From Methanomassiliicoccaceae archaeon UBA537 (lineage in GTDB: Archaea > Thermoplasmatota > Thermoplasmata > Methanomassiliicoccales > Methanomethylophilaceae), in NCBI GenBank assembly GCA_002504495.1, contig DATC01000053.1, positions 1 through 43,477 of the forward strand: a DNA stretch of 43,477 nt, written 5' to 3'. A model generated the notes under the pieces. The model worked only from the letters and a program-made list of their open reading frames with translations. It had not been told where the DNA came from and ran no database searches. A program made the translations under genes and the position numbers. Of this stretch, positions 43,357 through 43,477 are shown in pieces (within the stretch, counting starts at the first letter, position 1; each line of letters opens with the position of its first letter).

Positions 43357-43477
43357 GAGGGACCGATTGCTCCGGGCGTTTATACCTGATGGCACGGATG
43401 CTTCGGGGATTCCGCGACATCGGAGCCGTCGTGCGACGTCCAATCGATGCGTTTATCCTCAGATGAACGAAGATCTA

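Noticed and set aside
43463..43477. Possible start of another gene at ATG 43463 at the right edge
   Set aside because: Only five codons are in the window, no Shine-Dalgarno is seen, and the nearest TATA-like box is less than 15 nt away, too close to act as its promoter.

Overview
The window reads as a chromosomal segment of a GC-rich euryarchaeon, most likely a Thermoplasmatota methanogen of the Methanomassiliicoccales type. Directly visible archaeal markers are the L18e-L13-S9-RpoN operon, aEF-1beta beside an HVO_2753-type zinc protein, aTrm56, Elp3, Cdc48/VAT, a CCA-less tRNA-Pro(GGG), TATA boxes 20-40 nt before starts, and many leaderless-looking starts. The order-level placement is inference.

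Layout. 1-1000: the end of a PD-(D/E)XK/AAA-like protein and an interrupted unknown ORF. 1129-4761: cassette A, two multi-pass GT-C-type glycosyltransferase-like proteins plus a membrane-anchored surface protein. 4.9-12.6 kb: malic enzyme; a tandem pair of phosphoglucose/phosphomannose isomerase (PGI/PMI) paralogues; a convergent phosphohexomutase; zinc protein and aEF-1beta; DUF89 phosphatase; sugar nucleotidyltransferase; a small ACT protein. 12668-16386: cassette B, paralogous to A with permuted gene order. 16.45-16.67 kb: a run of perfect stem-loops, a candidate structured RNA or leader with a 30-residue ORF. 16.7-23 kb: DJ-1/PfpI protein, GtrA, two GT4 glycosyltransferases with a VTT-like membrane protein between them, and a heptose pair (HddA and a GmhA-GmhB fusion). 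23.1-27.2 kb: IlvE, an AAA/DUF4143 ATPase preceded by AT-rich 33-bp repeats, a polyprenyl-phosphate mannosyltransferase-type GT2, and a zinc-ribbon membrane protein. 27.3-33.7 kb: ribosomal/RpoN operon, tRNA-Pro, small regulators, aTrm56, HD protein, thioredoxin and thioredoxin reductase. 33.8-37.6 kb: an ABC importer of the iron/cobalamin class whose binding protein carries dockerin-like Ca-binding repeats and whose ATPase reads in frame into a winged-helix regulator. 37.6-43.5 kb: Elp3 and Cdc48 (convergent, overlapping), an MntA/HepT module and a TerB-PNPOx fusion.

How the genes work together. Much of the window can be assembled into a cell-surface glycan programme. Hexose-phosphate interconversion (PGI/PMI pair, phosphohexomutase), sugar activation (nucleotidyltransferase), heptose synthesis (GmhA-GmhB, HddA) and lipid-linked mannose (GT2) could feed the GT4 enzymes and the GT-C-like proteins of cassettes A and B, with their partner surface proteins outside the cell. 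This link is inferred from families and proximity.

The strongest new signal is the PGI/PMI pair. The upstream copy has lost both SIS phosphate loops and the catalytic Glu but keeps the His motif. The downstream copy keeps the loops and Glu but has Ser in place of that His. In characterised PGI/PMI dimers this His comes, as I recall, from the neighbouring subunit, so the two genes look like complementary halves of an obligate heteromer. Other leads are the duplicated cassettes, the stem-loop RNA locus, and several ORFs that run on past their expected end at a CGA codon.
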